From an uncultured Porphyromonas sp. (GTDB taxonomy: Bacteria > Bacteroidota > Bacteroidia > Bacteroidales > Porphyromonadaceae), in contig NZ_CALHVI010000012.1 in the NCBI RefSeq assembly GCF_938039215.1, positions 1 through 29,977 on the forward strand: a DNA stretch of 29,977 nucleotides. The letters are read 5' to 3'. A program made the translations under genes and the position numbers. The notes below the pieces were generated by a model. It did no database searches and had not been told where the DNA came from. It saw only the letters and a list, made by a program, of their open reading frames with translations. Every line of letters begins with the position of its first letter. Position 1 is the first letter of the stretch. This document shows, one piece after another, positions 24,427-29,977 of this stretch.

Positions 24427-24464
24427 TGTAGTTAATAGTAACCCGGATAGTTAATATAGAGACT

Positions 24465-25553
24465 ATGCACACAGATAACTATTGCGTCATCATGGGTGGC
24501 GGAGTCGGCAGTCGCTTCTGGCCTTACAGCCGTGAGACGAAGCCCAAGCAGTTCCTTGATATTTTCGCAACAGGTCGCTCGCTTCTGCAGATGACTTACG
24601 ATCGCTTCTCTAAGGTGATCCCCAAAGAGAACTTTGTCGTCGTAACTAATGCCATTTACCGTGATTTAGTCCTTGAGCAGCTCCCCGAGCTGACCCCTGG
24701 GCAGGTGCTTTTGGAACCCATGCGCCGCAATACGGCTCCTTGCATCGGCTGGGCTACTTATCATATTCAGGCTAAGAATCCCAACGCTAATATCCTAGTC
24801 ACTCCAGCTGACCACCTGATCCTTCAGGAGGACATCTTCGACGAAGCGATCCGTCGCTCCCTGGAATATGTACGTGAGCATCCCAAGCTCGTGACCCTAG
24901 GTATTCGCCCCTCTCGTCCCGAGACGGGCTATGGATATATCCAGTTCACAGACGCTGAGGAAGAACACTTTGTCAAGGTGAAGACCTTCACCGAGAAGCC
25001 TAACCTAGAGATGGCTAAGGTCTTCTACGAAAGTGGAGAATTCCTATGGAATAGTGGGATGTTCGCTTGGAATGTCCGCACTATCTTGGATGCTTTCAAT
25101 CTCCACCTCCCAGCCTTGACTTCTGTCCTTGACGAGGCCAATGGGGCCTATGCTACTTCGGAGGAGCAAGACCGAGTCAGTGCCATCTTCTCTCAGTGCC
25201 CCAATATCTCTATTGACTATGCTGTGCTGGAGAAGGCGGACAACGTGATGGTGCTCCCCGTGGACTTTGGCTGGGCTGACCTCGGCACTTGGGGCTCACT
25301 CTACGAGCTGAAGCGTGAGGAGCCTGAGGCGAATGTCGCCCTGCATACCGAAGCTCTTTTCTACGAAGCTCAAGGCAACATCGTCTCGCTCGATGGAGAG
25401 GAGAAGGAACAGCTCGTCGTCGTCCAAGGGATCGATGACTGCATCATCGCTCAGAGCAAGGGGGTCCTGCTCATCTGCAAGCGAGACCAAGAGCAGCGTA
25501 TCAAGGACTTCATGGGCGAAGCGTCTCTGCGCTACGACAAGAAATTCGATTAG
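24465..25553 (+). CDS. manC: Mannose-1-phosphate guanylyltransferase
   Basis: Makes GDP-mannose from mannose 1-phosphate and GTP, feeding surface polysaccharide, GDP-fucose or glycoprotein synthesis; cytoplasmic. In 362 residues the nucleotidyltransferase signature is near the start (MGGGVGSRFWPYSRETKPKQ, residues 10-29). LLEPMRRNTAPCIGWA, VTPADHLI, FTEKPNLEMA, LWNSGMFAW and FGWADLGTWGSL then appear in the expected order. It is the short form with only the GMP domain and a beta-helix-like tail, lacking the phosphomannose isomerase domain of bifunctional ManC, so an isomerase must be encoded elsewhere. It is monocistronic, with its own promoter box, and ends in a 40-bp palindromic terminator. 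The symbol manC follows function; cpsB or manB-type names are also used. Confidence 0.94.
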   Translation: MHTDNYCVIMGGGVGSRFWPYSRETKPKQFLDIFATGRSLLQMTYDRFSKVIPKENFVVVTNAIYRDLVLEQLPELTPGQVLLEPMRRNTAPCIGWATYHIQAKNPNANILVTPADHLILQEDIFDEAIRRSLEYVREHPKLVTLGIRPSRPETGYGYIQFTDAEEEHFVKVKTFTEKPNLEMAKVFYESGEFLWNSGMFAWNVRTILDAFNLHLPALTSVLDEANGAYATSEEQDRVSAIFSQCPNISIDYAVLEKADNVMVLPVDFGWADLGTWGSLYELKREEPEANVALHTEALFYEAQGNIVSLDGEEKEQLVVVQGIDDCIIAQSKGVLLICKRDQEQRIKDFMGEASLRYDKKFD

Positions 25554-25603
25554 TTAGTGCTGGGTAGACCTTTGCTCTCCCAGAGCTAAGCACAAGATAA
25601 AGA

Positions 25604-25648
25604 CAAGAGCCTCTGGATCACGATCGTGATCCAGAGGCTCTTGCTTTT
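25604..25648. terminator. Bidirectional terminator: 40-bp perfect palindrome
   Basis: Bases 25604-25643 are identical to their own reverse complement, centred on GATC within CACGATCGTG. The palindrome is followed by CTTTT on the plus strand and by TCTTTATCTT on the minus strand. It lies between convergent manC and ispF and would end both. Confidence 0.88.
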
Positions 25649-25688
25649 GGAGGGCGAAGGATGCTTACCCTAAGAGGACTTCGACCGC

Positions 25689-26189
25689 TTACTCTAGGGC
25701 AGAGGCATGGGCGATGAGTGCCGTAGCATAGGCGGCCATGCCTTCCCGATGTCCGACGAAGCCCATGCGCTCCGAGGTGGTAGCCTTCAGAGAGATCGCA
25801 GAGGAGGGGATGCCCATGACCTCGGACATGACTCGGCGCATCTCGGGGATGTGGGGATTGAGCTTAGGCGCTTCGGCGGCGATGGTAGCATCGATGTTGC
25901 CGATCTCGTAGCCTGCCTCTCGGATGAGCTGGCAGGTGCGCTCGAGGAGGATCTTGCTGTCGATCCCCTTGTAAGCCATATCTGTCGGGGGGAAGTGCAC
26001 CCCGATATCCCCAAGGGCAGCAGCTCCTAGGAGAGCATCGCAGACAGCATGCAGGAGGACATCGGCATCCGAATGTCCTTCGAGTCCCTGCTCGTAGGGG
26101 ACCTTGATACCGCCGAGCCAGAGTTCGTAGCCGTCACTTAGGCGGTGTACGTCGTAGCCGAAGCCCGTGCGGAAGGGTATTTGTCGCAT
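25689..26189 (-). CDS. ispF: 2-C-methyl-D-erythritol 2,4-cyclodiphosphate synthase
   Basis: Fifth enzyme of the MEP isoprenoid pathway; converts CDP-ME 2-phosphate to MEcPP with loss of CMP; cytoplasmic trimer. The 166 residues match the family. Metal ligands Asp13 and His15 (GFGYDVHRL) and His47 (GHSDADVLLHAVCDALLGA) are present, as are the GDIGVHFPPTD motif, the NIDATIAAEAPKL strand and the CDP-site motif KATTSERMGFVGHREGMAAY. It starts 15 bases after the porV stop on the same strand, so the two are co-transcribed, an order I recall from P. gingivalis. The link is genomic rather than functional. Confidence 0.97.
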   Translation of the reverse strand: MRQIPFRTGFGYDVHRLSDGYELWLGGIKVPYEQGLEGHSDADVLLHAVCDALLGAAALGDIGVHFPPTDMAYKGIDSKILLERTCQLIREAGYEIGNIDATIAAEAPKLNPHIPEMRRVMSEVMGIPSSAISLKATTSERMGFVGHREGMAAYATALIAHASALE

Positions 26190-26204
26190 AAAGTGGGTTG
26201 ATAC

Positions 26205-27350
26205 TTATTTGAAGAGGTTGCGCAGACCTTCGATGTCGAAGGCGAGGTTGAAGCGCAGGGTTTGATCAAGCGGGTTGTCTGAGATCGTGGACATCAGGTA
26301 GGAGGCATCGACACGGAAGGCACTTAGGCGGAAGCCTACCCCAGCGGTGAAGGCCTGAAGATTGCCCTTGGTCGGATGCAGGTAGCTGTACCCAGCTCGC
26401 ACGAAGAGCTTATCGTTGTAGTTGTATTCAGCCCCAAGGCTCCAGTGCACTTCTTTCAGCTCTTCGGAGAAGCCTCCAGGAGCGTCAGTGAAGCTACGGA
26501 AGATACCCGAGATAGCGGAGATCTTCTGATACTCTTCGGCCTTCTTTGCGTCGCCGAGGGCGGGGGTAGGCACGAGGAGCTTATTGGCTTCTACGTTGAA
26601 GGAGATCATGTTGAGCTCATCGATGGGGTAGAGGAGTCCCGTACCGATCCCGAGGTTGGCGGGGATGAATGAACTGGTCGTACCTCCATCGAAGGAGATC
26701 TTCGTCCCGAGGTTGCGCATGTTGAAGCCCAGCGACCAGAGGCTCTCGGCGCCGCCGATGTTGATGTACTTGCGCAGATAGCCCGAGATGTCAGCTGCGA
26801 AGGCCGAACCTGGGCTGTTCCCCTTCTCCTTGGATCCTTGGTCAGAGTGGATGTAGCGCAGAGCTACAGCCATGGAGTAGCTTTCGGAGAGCTTGCGTGC
26901 ATAGCTAGCGTCGATGGCGAACTCGTTCGGGTGAGCTTCGCCTAGGCTTCGTCCAGAGGCATCCCACGAAGGGAGCTTGCCCAAGGTGAAGTAGCGCAGA
27001 GAGGCCCCGAGGGCTTGACGATCATCCTCGCCGAGCTTCATGTAGCCCGAGACCTGCATCAGGGCGATGTCACTCACCAGACGTGAGAGCCAAGGGGTAT
27101 AGCCGAGGGTGAAGCCAGCCTTGCTATTGATGAAGGCAAACTTGGCAGGGTTCCAATACTGCGCATAAGGGTCGGGGGTGGTGGAAGTCCCTTGGTCTCC
27201 CATACCTGCTGCTCGAGCATCGGGTGTGATCTGGAGGGAGGGGACGGCAGCTGTCACGGGGTTGAAGTACGTAGCTTCTTGGGCTTGTGCTTGGAGTGAG
27301 CCTCCAAGGACACAGAGTGTCAGTGCGGTAAGGATTGTCTTTTGGTTCAT
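26205..27350 (-). CDS. porV: Type IX secretion system outer membrane protein PorV (LptO)
   Basis: Outer-membrane 14-strand barrel that shuttles C-terminal-domain cargo from the Sov translocon to the PorU sortase on the surface. The 381-residue protein has a signal peptide (cut near Ala23, SLQAQA|Q). The PorV-typical mature start follows: FNPVTAAVPSLQITPDARAA, then GMGDQGTSTTPDPYAQYWNP near 50-70. Many alternating amphipathic strands lead to a final phenylalanine-containing segment (LRFNLAFDIEGLRNLFK). ispF lies 15 bases downstream. porU, which precedes porV in P. gingivalis, is not next to it; instead 940 bases of gene-poor DNA with array E lie upstream. Its presence implies a T9SS and surface-anchored cargo, but no CTD cargo is encoded in this window. 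Confidence 0.94.
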   Translation of the reverse strand: MNQKTILTALTLCVLGGSLQAQAQEATYFNPVTAAVPSLQITPDARAAGMGDQGTSTTPDPYAQYWNPAKFAFINSKAGFTLGYTPWLSRLVSDIALMQVSGYMKLGEDDRQALGASLRYFTLGKLPSWDASGRSLGEAHPNEFAIDASYARKLSESYSMAVALRYIHSDQGSKEKGNSPGSAFAADISGYLRKYINIGGAESLWSLGFNMRNLGTKISFDGGTTSSFIPANLGIGTGLLYPIDELNMISFNVEANKLLVPTPALGDAKKAEEYQKISAISGIFRSFTDAPGGFSEELKEVHWSLGAEYNYNDKLFVRAGYSYLHPTKGNLQAFTAGVGFRLSAFRVDASYLMSTISDNPLDQTLRFNLAFDIEGLRNLFK

Positions 27351-27416
27351 AACGATTGGGCTACCTTTTTCCGAAGGGGAGCTAAGTAAGAGATACCATA
27401 GCTAGATAATGTAGGA

Positions 27417-27424
27417 CAAATATA
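27417..27424 (-). promoter_or_regulatory. Candidate -7 promoter box (TATATTTG) for porV-ispF
   Basis: Exact TAnnTTTG match on the minus strand, 66 bases upstream of the porV ATG. No -33 TTG is visible. Confidence 0.5.
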
Positions 27425-27686
27425 CGACTATCCCTTGTATATCTGCCTATTAGAATAGAAGATATAGAGGCTTGATCCGTTGCGCTTGGGCGAGCCCCTC
27501 TAAAAGTCTCTCGGTTAGCTGTGTTCTTTTGCCTTTGCTTGCACCCTGTTGAAGTGTTCTGTCGGGTGAAGGTAGCGGCTCGGAATGGCTCTGGATAGAT
27601 TAGCTCTTGGCTCGGCAAAGACAGAGCTCTCCGTATCGGGGAATTTTACCCCTTCGGAGTCGGCTATCCGAAGACCCTAAAAATCG

Positions 27687-27768
27687 ACCCACGGTAGGTC
27701 GCCCTTAAAACCTACTGTGGGTCGTCCTTGCGACCTACGGTAGGTCGTCGATGCGACCCACGGTAGGT
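27687..27768 (+). repeat. Palindrome array E: four 13-bp cores, 23-bp period
   Basis: Cores at 27687-27699, 27710-27722, 27733-27745 and 27756-27768: ACCCACGGTAGGT, ACCTACTGTGGGT, ACCTACGGTAGGT, ACCCACGGTAGGT. Spacers are CGCCCTTAAA, CGTCCTTGCG and CGTCGATGCG. The outer ends carry AAAAATCG before and CGTTTTTT after, so each outermost core reads like a small hairpin plus T-run going outward. A 15-base direct repeat TTTTACCCCTTCGGA flanks it (27644-27658 and 27773-27787). Confidence 0.95.
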
Positions 27769-28031
27769 CGTTTTTTACCCCTTCGGAAGACTTCGCTCGG
27801 AGCGCTCTCGACAGCACCCTTTCACCCCGTGGATCGCCCCTACAAATTGGTCGGGATGAAGTCCTTCCTTCGCTAGCCTATTTTTCTCCTCCTTCCCCTG
27901 CAGTGAAGTCAGCCAAAAGCATGGGAGGAGGAAGCCTAGGTTGCACCTCATTAAAGAGGGTAATTGATCTTCAATATCGACTTATTTATGCCGTCTATGA
28001 AGAAAAGAGTCCTACGTACTATAATAAGCTA

Positions 28032-28039
28032 TATATTTG
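28032..28039 (+). promoter_or_regulatory. Possible -7 promoter box (TATATTTG) ahead of a structured segment
   Basis: Exact TAnnTTTG match in an AT-rich stretch. If active, transcription would start near 28046 and run into the hairpins and terminator up to 28235. There is no -33 TTG at the right distance. Confidence 0.35.
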
Positions 28040-28045
28040 CCCGAA

Positions 28046-28235
28046 AGTAACTGATGCGTACAATTATCACTACTAAGCATATCGCAGTATCAGGCTCTGA
28101 GAAGCCTCGTAGTACTACGAGGTATTGTGTGCAAGGCACACAATACTAAGACCTACACCTCACCACAAATTACTAGGCACAGCCTACACGCCATCTCTCC
28201 AGGGGAGGGGGTGTGTAGGCTGTGTCGTTCTTTTT
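28046..28235 (+). ncRNA. Candidate structured small RNA or attenuated leader
   Basis: About 190 bases with no open frame of note but dense inverted repeats. AGGCT/AGCCT lies at 28092-28107. An 18-bp perfect palindrome is at 28105-28122. An 11-bp stem with a 3-base loop is at 28122-28146. A strong terminator hairpin is at 28178-28225, followed by TTCTTTTTC. A promoter box lies just upstream. I recognise no Rfam family. It could be a free small RNA, or a leader whose terminator controls the barrel-lipoprotein genes starting 60 bases later. Confidence 0.35.
28178..28235 (+). terminator. Intrinsic terminator upstream of the barrel gene
   Basis: Stem CACAGCCTACACGCC (28178-28192) pairs with GGTGTGTAGGCTGTG ending at 28225 (one G-U), followed by a T-rich run TTCTTTTT. 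No protein gene precedes it on this strand, which supports a transcribed RNA upstream. Confidence 0.8.
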
Positions 28236-28294
28236 CGTGCTGAATCACCTGCTTTTTAATTCACCTATCTATAACTTCTAATTTGATTAAGCGT

Positions 28295-28765
28295 ATGAAG
28301 AAAATCTTCCTCGCAGTTACTCTCCTTGCTATGGGGAGTAGTATTTTTGCCCAGCAGAAGGGTGACCTTTCTCTGGGGGCTAACCTTGCCTTCCAGACTT
28401 CAGGTTCGGATATTGGTATCGGCGCTAAGGCTCGCTATGGGCTCTCTGAGCGTGTCCGTCTTGATGCGGGTCTGACCTACTTCCTTCCCAAGGCGAGTGT
28501 CTCTTCGCTGGAGCTGGCAGTGAATGCGCACTACCTCTTCCCTCTCAAGGATTCTAAGTTCACACTCTATCCTTTGGCTGGGCTGGGTTACTATCATACC
28601 CTCGTCTCTGGTGGACTCTCCGCAGGTAAGTTCCTCGTGGATTTTGGTGGTGGTGCTTCCTATAAGCTCAGTGAAGGGCTATCCCTAGGAGCAGAAGCCA
28701 AGTATCTGCTGGTGAGTGGGCTCAATTCCCCTCAGATCAGTGTCCATGCAATGTTTGATCTCTAG
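28295..28765 (+). CDS. Small outer-membrane beta-barrel protein
   Basis: A 156-residue exported protein of the eight-strand OmpX/OmpW-like barrel type, function unknown. ATG 28295 was chosen over the TTG at 28283. It gives a clean signal peptide (MKKIFLAVTLLAMGSSIFA|Q). The mature part is a series of amphipathic strands with glycine turns (LSLGANLAFQTSGSDIGIGA, KARYGLSERVRLDAGLTYFL, NAHYLFPLKDSKFTLYPLAG) and ends in a hydrophobic strand (QISVHAMFDL). It is the first gene of a likely three-gene unit, 14 bases ahead of the first lipoprotein. Its promoter is uncertain: transcripts may come through the structured segment upstream. Confidence 0.85.
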   Translation: MKKIFLAVTLLAMGSSIFAQQKGDLSLGANLAFQTSGSDIGIGAKARYGLSERVRLDAGLTYFLPKASVSSLELAVNAHYLFPLKDSKFTLYPLAGLGYYHTLVSGGLSAGKFLVDFGGGASYKLSEGLSLGAEAKYLLVSGLNSPQISVHAMFDL

Positions 28766-28779
28766 GCGCTTACCCGAAG

Positions 28780-29271
28780 ATGAAGATTAAGAATATCTGT
28801 GTCTATTCCCTTCTATCTTTGACTCTGGCGGTCAGCCTGAGCTCTTGTTTGGATGAAGAACCTAAGCGTGCGACTACGGAGATCCAGCGTGATCAGCGCC
28901 CTACGGAGAAGCAACTCCGTGACCTCGTCGATCAGGCGGCTAATCGTGTGGCAGACCTGAAGAGCCGTGCGATCTCCCCCAATACTCGCCATGAGGTCAC
29001 CTACAACTATGACGAGAAGCAGATCCGCTACGACGAAGCCAAGGACAAGGTGTTCGTGCCTGTGACCATCCGTTGGAAAGCTCGTAAGACGGTCATCTCT
29101 GATTCGAAGCACAACTTTGAGATGCGTGGCGATCTGACCATTGACCTGGGCTTCCGTCCTAGCTCTTACCCAGTGGTCTTCCGCCCCACCTTCGCTAACG
29201 ATGTGACCAAGGAGATCGCTACCGGTGATGCTGCCACCTCTACCCTTACCTTTGACCTAAAGAAGAAGTAA
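28780..29271 (+). CDS. Lipoprotein of unknown function (paralogue 1 of a tandem pair)
   Basis: A 163-residue lipoprotein with lipobox LSSC and lipidated Cys23. The next residues, CLDEEPKR, are acid-rich, resembling the Bacteroidota lipoprotein export signal that sends lipoproteins to the cell surface. A charged helical region (about 30-70) precedes a beta-rich domain with VFVPVTIRWKARK, MRGDLTIDLGFR, YPVVFRPTFANDVTK and TLTFDL. The same layout is found in the next gene, showing a tandem duplication. I recognise no family. Spacing (14 bases after the barrel gene, 4 bases before the next gene) indicates one operon. Confidence 0.82.
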   Translation: MKIKNICVYSLLSLTLAVSLSSCLDEEPKRATTEIQRDQRPTEKQLRDLVDQAANRVADLKSRAISPNTRHEVTYNYDEKQIRYDEAKDKVFVPVTIRWKARKTVISDSKHNFEMRGDLTIDLGFRPSSYPVVFRPTFANDVTKEIATGDAATSTLTFDLKKK

Positions 29272-29275
29272 CTCT

Positions 29276-29800
29276 ATGAAACGTATATTCACCCGACCCT
29301 TTGTTGGACTACTGCTGTGCTTTGCCCTTCTCTCGGCGATCCTCCAGAGCTGTGAGGTGTCGCATAAGGCTTCCCGATCCCAGCGCCTTGAGCCTACAGA
29401 GGCTGAGATACAGCGCCGTCTGCGTGCCGACTACGGAGGCGTCCTAGACCAAGCAGGTGCCGAACTAGCTCAGCGAATCCAGAAGAAGATCGCCCCATCT
29501 AGCGGTAAGGAACTTCGCCACACGATCAATCTCTATCCTGTCTCCTACAATGAAGATGAGACGATGGTGGGCTGTCCTATCGAAGTCACCTTCCTTGCTC
29601 GAGACTTCTGGGGTGGTGTAGGCTATGGCACATGTAAGGTCTCTGGGGCTCTGTGGCTCCAAGTGCCTCAGTATCGAGGGCGTCCCTATCGGGTCATCTT
29701 TGAGGCCAATGGGTACAACGACCAGCTCAAGAAGGTATCTAATGATGCTAAGCTCAAGTGGCTGAACGAGGGGATTACCTTCGATATGCCCCTGCGCTGA
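29276..29800 (+). CDS. Lipoprotein of unknown function (paralogue 2 of a tandem pair)
   Basis: A 174-residue protein with a lipobox-like ILQSC and probable lipidated Cys26. The residues after it (CEVSHKAS) are not strongly acidic, so unlike its partner it may stay in the periplasmic leaflet. It is a distant paralogue of the preceding lipoprotein: EPTEAEIQRRLRADYGGVLD matches the helical part. PIEVTFLARDFW, VSGALWLQVP, PYRVIFEANGYNDQLKKVSN and GITFDMPLR match the strands in the same order. Two extra cysteines (in VGCPIEV and GTCKVSG) might form a disulphide. It ends the operon and is followed by a hairpin. No known function. Confidence 0.8.
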   Translation: MKRIFTRPFVGLLLCFALLSAILQSCEVSHKASRSQRLEPTEAEIQRRLRADYGGVLDQAGAELAQRIQKKIAPSSGKELRHTINLYPVSYNEDETMVGCPIEVTFLARDFWGGVGYGTCKVSGALWLQVPQYRGRPYRVIFEANGYNDQLKKVSNDAKLKWLNEGITFDMPLR

Positions 29801-29826
29801 TCCTCTGATCCTTCCCCTATCGATGG

Positions 29827-29880
29827 AGTATCCCCTGCCTGCCCTCTTCGGAGTGTGTGGGCAGGGGATACTACCCTTTA
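29827..29880 (+). terminator. Terminator after the lipoprotein operon
   Basis: Stem AGTATCCCCTGCC (29827-29839) pairs with GGCAGGGGATACT ending at 29872. It is followed by ACCCTTTAA, so the U-run is short. Confidence 0.7.
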
Positions 29881-29911
29881 AAAATAGGACTTTGGGAGGG
29901 TGAAAAAAACA

Positions 29912-29977
29912 ACCCAAGGTAGGTCGCTCTTAAAACCTACTGTGGGTCGTCCTTGCGACCTACGGTAGGTCGTCGAT
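29912..29977 (+). repeat. Palindrome array F, cut by the window end: three 13-bp cores seen
   Basis: Cores at 29912-29924 (ACCCAAGGTAGGT), 29935-29947 (ACCTACTGTGGGT) and 29958-29970 (ACCTACGGTAGGT), with spacers CGCTCTTAAA and CGTCCTTGCG. A fourth core would be expected at 29981. Bases 29929-29977 are identical to 27704-27752 in array E, marking these two as recent copies of each other. Confidence 0.93.

Larger units (their letters stand above)
24002..24464. other. Intergenic region: prs terminator, palindrome array D and manC promoter
   Basis: A 463-base gap. The prs terminator is at 24041-24083, array D at 24213-24294 and a TAnnTTTG box at 24419-24426. The stretch at 24300-24420 is AT-rich. 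No small gene was recognised. Confidence 0.7.
27351..28294. other. Long gene-poor region between divergent porV and the small barrel gene
   Basis: A 944-base gap, the longest in the window. It contains a possible porV promoter box (27417-27424, minus), array E (27687-27768) flanked by a 15-base direct repeat, a stretch with CTCCTCC/GGAGGAG inverted repeat near 27890-27940, and a structured segment ending in a terminator (28046-28235). Open frames here are short and lack protein-family features. A decayed gene cannot be excluded. Confidence 0.6.

Noticed and set aside
27382..27618. 78-codon minus-strand frame upstream of porV
   Set aside because: It crosses the likely porV promoter, has no recognisable domain and unusual composition; most likely chance.
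27988..28050. 20-residue frame MPSMKKRVLRTIISYIFARK
   Set aside because: Too short to support, no downstream continuation, and it overlaps the promoter-like box; may be chance or a relic.
27351..28294. tRNA or rRNA gene in the long gap
   Set aside because: No T-loop (GTTCGA) motif, no acceptor pairing and no rRNA-like sequence seen by eye; a tRNA scan would settle it.

Overview
The window looks like chromosome of a Bacteroidales bacterium, most likely a Porphyromonas-type organism. Evidence: a PorV subunit of the type IX secretion system sitting directly upstream of ispF; a TonB-dependent receptor with a carboxypeptidase-regulatory-like N-terminal domain; several promoters of the Bacteroidota TAnnTTTG type; a ruvX-def-TPR gene order typical of the order; and moderate GC. 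No rRNA, tRNA, CRISPR array, transposase or phage gene was seen. The genus is an inference from gene content.

Layout. 1-4.2 kb: two tandem paralogues (zinc ribbon, one membrane helix, extracytoplasmic PQQ/propeller-like domain), an SPFH/SHOCT protein and a small two-helix membrane protein, together resembling an envelope-stress module, closed by a strong terminator. 4.5-7.1 kb: a TonB-dependent receptor. 7.6-13.6 kb: a same-strand run of ruvX, def, a TPR protein, a lower-GC glycosyltransferase, rsmI and a coiled-coil lipoprotein. 13.8-16.8 kb: recO, an Lrp/AsnC regulator and xseA. 16.8-18.2 kb, minus strand: an acyltransferase-3 membrane protein and a small winged-helix protein. 18.7-24.0 kb: a CPA2-type cation/proton antiporter, glycogen branching enzyme and prs. 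24.5-25.6 kb: mannose-1-phosphate guanylyltransferase. 25.7-27.4 kb, minus strand: porV-ispF. 28.3-29.8 kb: a small beta-barrel protein followed by two tandem paralogous lipoproteins.

The most striking signal is intergenic. Five loci (about 7.26, 18.41, 24.21, 27.69 and 29.91 kb) carry arrays of a 13-bp near-palindrome (ACCYACNGTRGGT) separated by spacers of exactly 10 bases, so the period is 23 bp. Four arrays have exactly four cores; the fifth runs off the window end after three. The spacers vary in sequence but not in length. A sixth locus (14.68 kb) has the same 10-base spacing with a different 14-bp palindrome (ACCCATTCATGGGT). All lie between genes and none has an associated cas gene or transposase. 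I do not recognise this family. It could be a MITE/REP-like dispersed element or a multi-site binding platform.

The genes are mostly housekeeping (DNA repair, rRNA methylation, peptide deformylation, PRPP, MEP isoprenoid synthesis, GDP-mannose) mixed with envelope functions (TonB receptor, T9SS, lipoproteins, acyltransferase, glycosyltransferase). Start sites were moved inward from the longest open frame for the TonB receptor, ruvX, the Lrp regulator and the 28.3-kb barrel protein, because the shorter forms begin with the expected signal peptide or conserved domain.
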